Of a stretch of 7,186 nt of DNA, positions 5,450 through 7,186 are shown one piece after another. Source of the stretch: Spartobacteria bacterium. GTDB taxonomy: Bacteria; Verrucomicrobiota; Verrucomicrobiia; Chthoniobacterales; Chthoniobacteraceae. Position 1 is the first letter of the stretch; each line of letters opens with the position of its first letter. The notes below the pieces were generated by a model, which saw only the letters and a program-made list of their open reading frames with translations, searched no databases and was not told where the DNA came from. The stretch spans positions 1-7,186 of the forward strand of contig JANXZI010000704.1 of the NCBI GenBank assembly GCA_025355595.1, read 5' to 3'. The position numbers and the translations under genes were made by a program.

Positions 5450-6306
5450 TTTGATGCGGATGATTTTTCGGAGCGAACCAGCAGCACCGCGAATGCGGCC
5501 AGCGCAAAGCCCGCGAGCACATCCACGAAGTAGTGGTAGCGAAGATAAATCGTGGCGATCCACAGCCCGATCGTCGGCATGAGCATCCAGCGGAAGCGGT
5601 GCGGCGCACGGGTGCGATCGAACAAAAGGATAAACACCGAAATCGCGCAGTGCAGGCTCGGGAAGACATCCACCTTGTTGCTGCCGCTTGCGACCACCTG
5701 CTGGTTGAGCCGCGTGATCCATCCGCCGTCGAGCGCCACCGTGAACTGCGACGCGAGCGCCGGATCGAGATGCGGCCCGAGTGCGGGCACGAGCGTGTAG
5801 CCGAGGAAGCCGAGGCCGTAGATCGTGAACTGCCCGATGATGAATGCGCGCAGCACGGGCAGTTCGCGCCGGAAGTAGTGCAGCCAGCACACCAGCATAC
5901 CGGGAAAGAAGAGGAAGTAGCACGCGCTCAGAAAATTCGTGAACAGCGGATGCGTGAACCGCTGCATCCACAGGCTGGCGTTCCCGCCGATGAGCGTGGC
6001 GTCGAGATGTTGCAGCCATCCGTCCTCCTTGCCCGGATGAAATGCGGGGATGGCCGCGCCGAGGGTGAAGTAGGCCGCATTCATCGCGAGCGGATAAAAG
6101 CCGAACCGCACGCGCCAGCGCAGGTCGCCGGGATTTTTCCAGCACCAAAAAATGAGCACCACCGCCACGACGAGCAGGCTGAGATACAGCAGCGTCACCG
6201 GGGAAAAGAAACCCAGCGTCGGAATCAGCCGCACCAGCGTCGCGGCGAGAAATCCGCCGAATGCGATCTCGTGCGGGAGCACGGGCCAGGACTCAAAGCG
6301 TTTCAT
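5446..6306 (-). CDS. PAP2-family membrane protein, inositolphosphotransferase/Aur1-like
   Basis: This is a 286-residue multi-spanning membrane protein. Hydrophobic segments lie near residues 15-34, 36-55, 70-88, 122-143, 153-175, 241-256 and 260-277. The PAP2 catalytic motifs are present: PSLHCAIS at 216-223 (His219) and LRYHYFVDVLAG at 255-266 (Arg256, His258, Asp262). A GYTLVPALGPH stretch (169-179) takes the place of the classical KX6RP motif, as in the Aur1/PAP2_3 branch. Family members remove or transfer phosphate-linked head-groups on lipids at the membrane surface. Which reaction applies here cannot be read from the sequence. The ATG at 6306 lies inside the end of the acyltransferase gene (14-bp overlap), and its TGA overlaps the dikinase ATG by 4 bp, so translation is probably coupled at both ends. 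No Shine-Dalgarno site is visible. Confidence 0.9.
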   Translation of the reverse strand: MKRFESWPVLPHEIAFGGFLAATLVRLIPTLGFFSPVTLLYLSLLVVAVVLIFWCWKNPGDLRWRVRFGFYPLAMNAAYFTLGAAIPAFHPGKEDGWLQHLDATLIGGNASLWMQRFTHPLFTNFLSACYFLFFPGMLVCWLHYFRRELPVLRAFIIGQFTIYGLGFLGYTLVPALGPHLDPALASQFTVALDGGWITRLNQQVVASGSNKVDVFPSLHCAISVFILLFDRTRAPHRFRWMLMPTIGLWIATIYLRYHYFVDVLAGFALAAFAVLLVRSEKSSASK

Positions 6307-7186
6307 CGGGCAGAGTGTTCAGCAGTTGCTGGTGGAAGCTCAAGGCGCGCTCTCGGAGGTCGCCATGCCGCAGGCCGTTGTTGATCTCGATGACGACCTT
6401 GCGCGTGAGGCGCGTGAGCTTCAGCGCGGCGATCGTGATCACGGCATACACGGCGATCCAAATCGGGTGTCCGAGCAAAGCGAACGTGATCGAAATGATC
6501 GCAGCCCAGAGGATGAACACCGGCACGCCGACCAGCATCCGCCAGAGTGTAATCACATTCGGGCCGTCGGCAAATTTGCGCCCCGCCCATGCGCCTGCGA
6601 GCAGCGGCGGGGCATTCAGCAGCCAGCCCGCAAGCGTGATGGGGCCGATGAGCGCGAGCACCGCAAACATCAGCGCGAGCGGGAAAATCGGGCACAGCGG
6701 CACGCCTTGGTGGAGGAGCAATCCGGGCCGTTGAAATTCCGCGGCCAGCGCCTTCCACGATTCCGTCAGCGGCGCGGGGACTTCTTTTTCAAGCTGCTTG
6801 AGCGCGCGGAAGTAGCTGCGCTTCGTCCCGAGTGTGGCGATGTAGGCGAGGCGCTGGATGGTGTCCTGATATTCGTCCGACACGACATTCACGCCCACGT
6901 CCTCAAGCGCGATTTCAAACCTCCGCTTCAACTCGCGCAATTTTTCAACACGGCTCCAGCCCTCCGGCATTTCGGTCGGGATGGGTTTCCCGATGACGAC
7001 CTCGATCCGTGAGCGGAATTCCGTCGGCGCGTCGTAGTGAATGCCCATCGGAACGATGACCAGCGGCGCGCCCGGTGCGGCGAGATAGTCGAACGCGACA
7101 TGCGCCGCACCGCTCTTGAAAGGCAGATGGCGCGGGCCGAGCGAGCTGGTTCCTTCGGGCAGCACGCACAGCGTGCCGCGGTGTTG
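6293..7186 (-). CDS. PlsC-type glycerophosphate acyltransferase, C-terminal part
   Basis: The frame is open to the window edge and the gene starts outside it; 297 residues are visible. The first visible residues carry acyltransferase block III, LCVLPEGTSSLG (PEGT at 10-13), followed by LPFKSGAAHVAFDYL and the block IV-like VIVPMGIHY, which help bind acyl donor and glycerophosphate. The block I HxxxxD motif must lie upstream. A charged helical stretch follows (about 78-150). Hydrophobic segments then lie near 167-190, 217-238 and 241-257, in a layout seen in the longer PlsC/SCT1-like membrane acyltransferases. The role is acylation of (lyso)glycerophosphate at the inner membrane, making phosphatidic acid or a related lipid. 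The TGA is at 6295-6293, 14 bases into the PAP2 gene. In-frame GTG codons such as 7165-7163 are not starts because the domain continues upstream. Confidence 0.88.
   Translation of the reverse strand, partial: QHRGTLCVLPEGTSSLGPRHLPFKSGAAHVAFDYLAAPGAPLVIVPMGIHYDAPTEFRSRIEVVIGKPIPTEMPEGWSRVEKLRELKRRFEIALEDVGVNVVSDEYQDTIQRLAYIATLGTKRSYFRALKQLEKEVPAPLTESWKALAAEFQRPGLLLHQGVPLCPIFPLALMFAVLALIGPITLAGWLLNAPPLLAGAWAGRKFADGPNVITLWRMLVGVPVFILWAAIISITFALLGHPIWIAVYAVITIAALKLTRLTRKVVIEINNGLRHGDLRERALSFHQQLLNTLPDETL

Noticed and set aside
5450..6148. The dikinase frame stays open for 233 more codons upstream, giving a 1066-residue version.
   Set aside because: That stretch is an out-of-frame shadow of the PAP2 gene, with Arg/Ala/His-rich composition. 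The domain starts at the ATG at 5449, which also overlaps the PAP2 stop.
5533..6384. Long plus-strand open frames opposite the PAP2 and dikinase genes (for example 283 codons here).
   Set aside because: These are GC-driven antisense shadows with Arg/His/Glu-rich composition and no motifs.

Overview
The window is GC-rich bacterial chromosome. No plasmid, phage or transposase gene is visible. The likely source is a Verrucomicrobiota-type bacterium, but this is only an inference. It rests on three things: protein starts without good Shine-Dalgarno sequences, a GC-rich multi-hairpin repeat with a GTGGGCGTCCCGCC-type end, and gene content typical of Gram-negative bacteria (a Tat-exported molybdoenzyme, an Ala/Lys/Pro-rich exported protein and lipid-modifying membrane enzymes). 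No phylogenetic marker gene is present.

Layout. (1) Bases 1-179 hold the C-terminal end of an unrecognised plus-strand gene. (2) Bases 260-821 hold a minus-strand gene for a small exported protein, with an excellent intrinsic terminator at 260-291. (3) Bases 822-1646 are a long gap without a convincing protein gene, but the gap is structured. It has candidate minus-strand promoters, a 128-bp inverted-repeat element (1072-1199), and an orphan minus-strand terminator (1342-1387) just downstream of a possible promoter, which together suggest a roughly 60-nt small RNA. (4) Bases 1647-2936 encode a Tat-exported molybdopterin oxidoreductase of the sulfite-oxidase superfamily. (5) Bases 2948-7186 are one minus-strand operon of three tightly overlapping genes. 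In transcription order they are a PlsC-type acyltransferase (5' end outside the window), a PAP2-family integral membrane protein, and an 833-residue ATP-dependent dikinase built like rifampicin phosphotransferase. The operon converges on the molybdoenzyme gene with only 11 bp between the stop codons.

How they may work together. The acyltransferase overlaps the PAP2 gene by 14 bp, and the PAP2 gene overlaps the dikinase gene by an ATGA, so the three are probably co-translated. PlsC proteins make acylated glycerophosphates. Aur1/PAP2-like proteins remove or transfer phospho-head-groups. Rph-like dikinases phosphorylate an alcohol using ATP. A shared lipid or head-group phosphorylation pathway is the most interesting hypothesis in the window. 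The dikinase lacks the C-terminal PEP/pyruvate barrel of true PEP synthase, so its acceptor is open.
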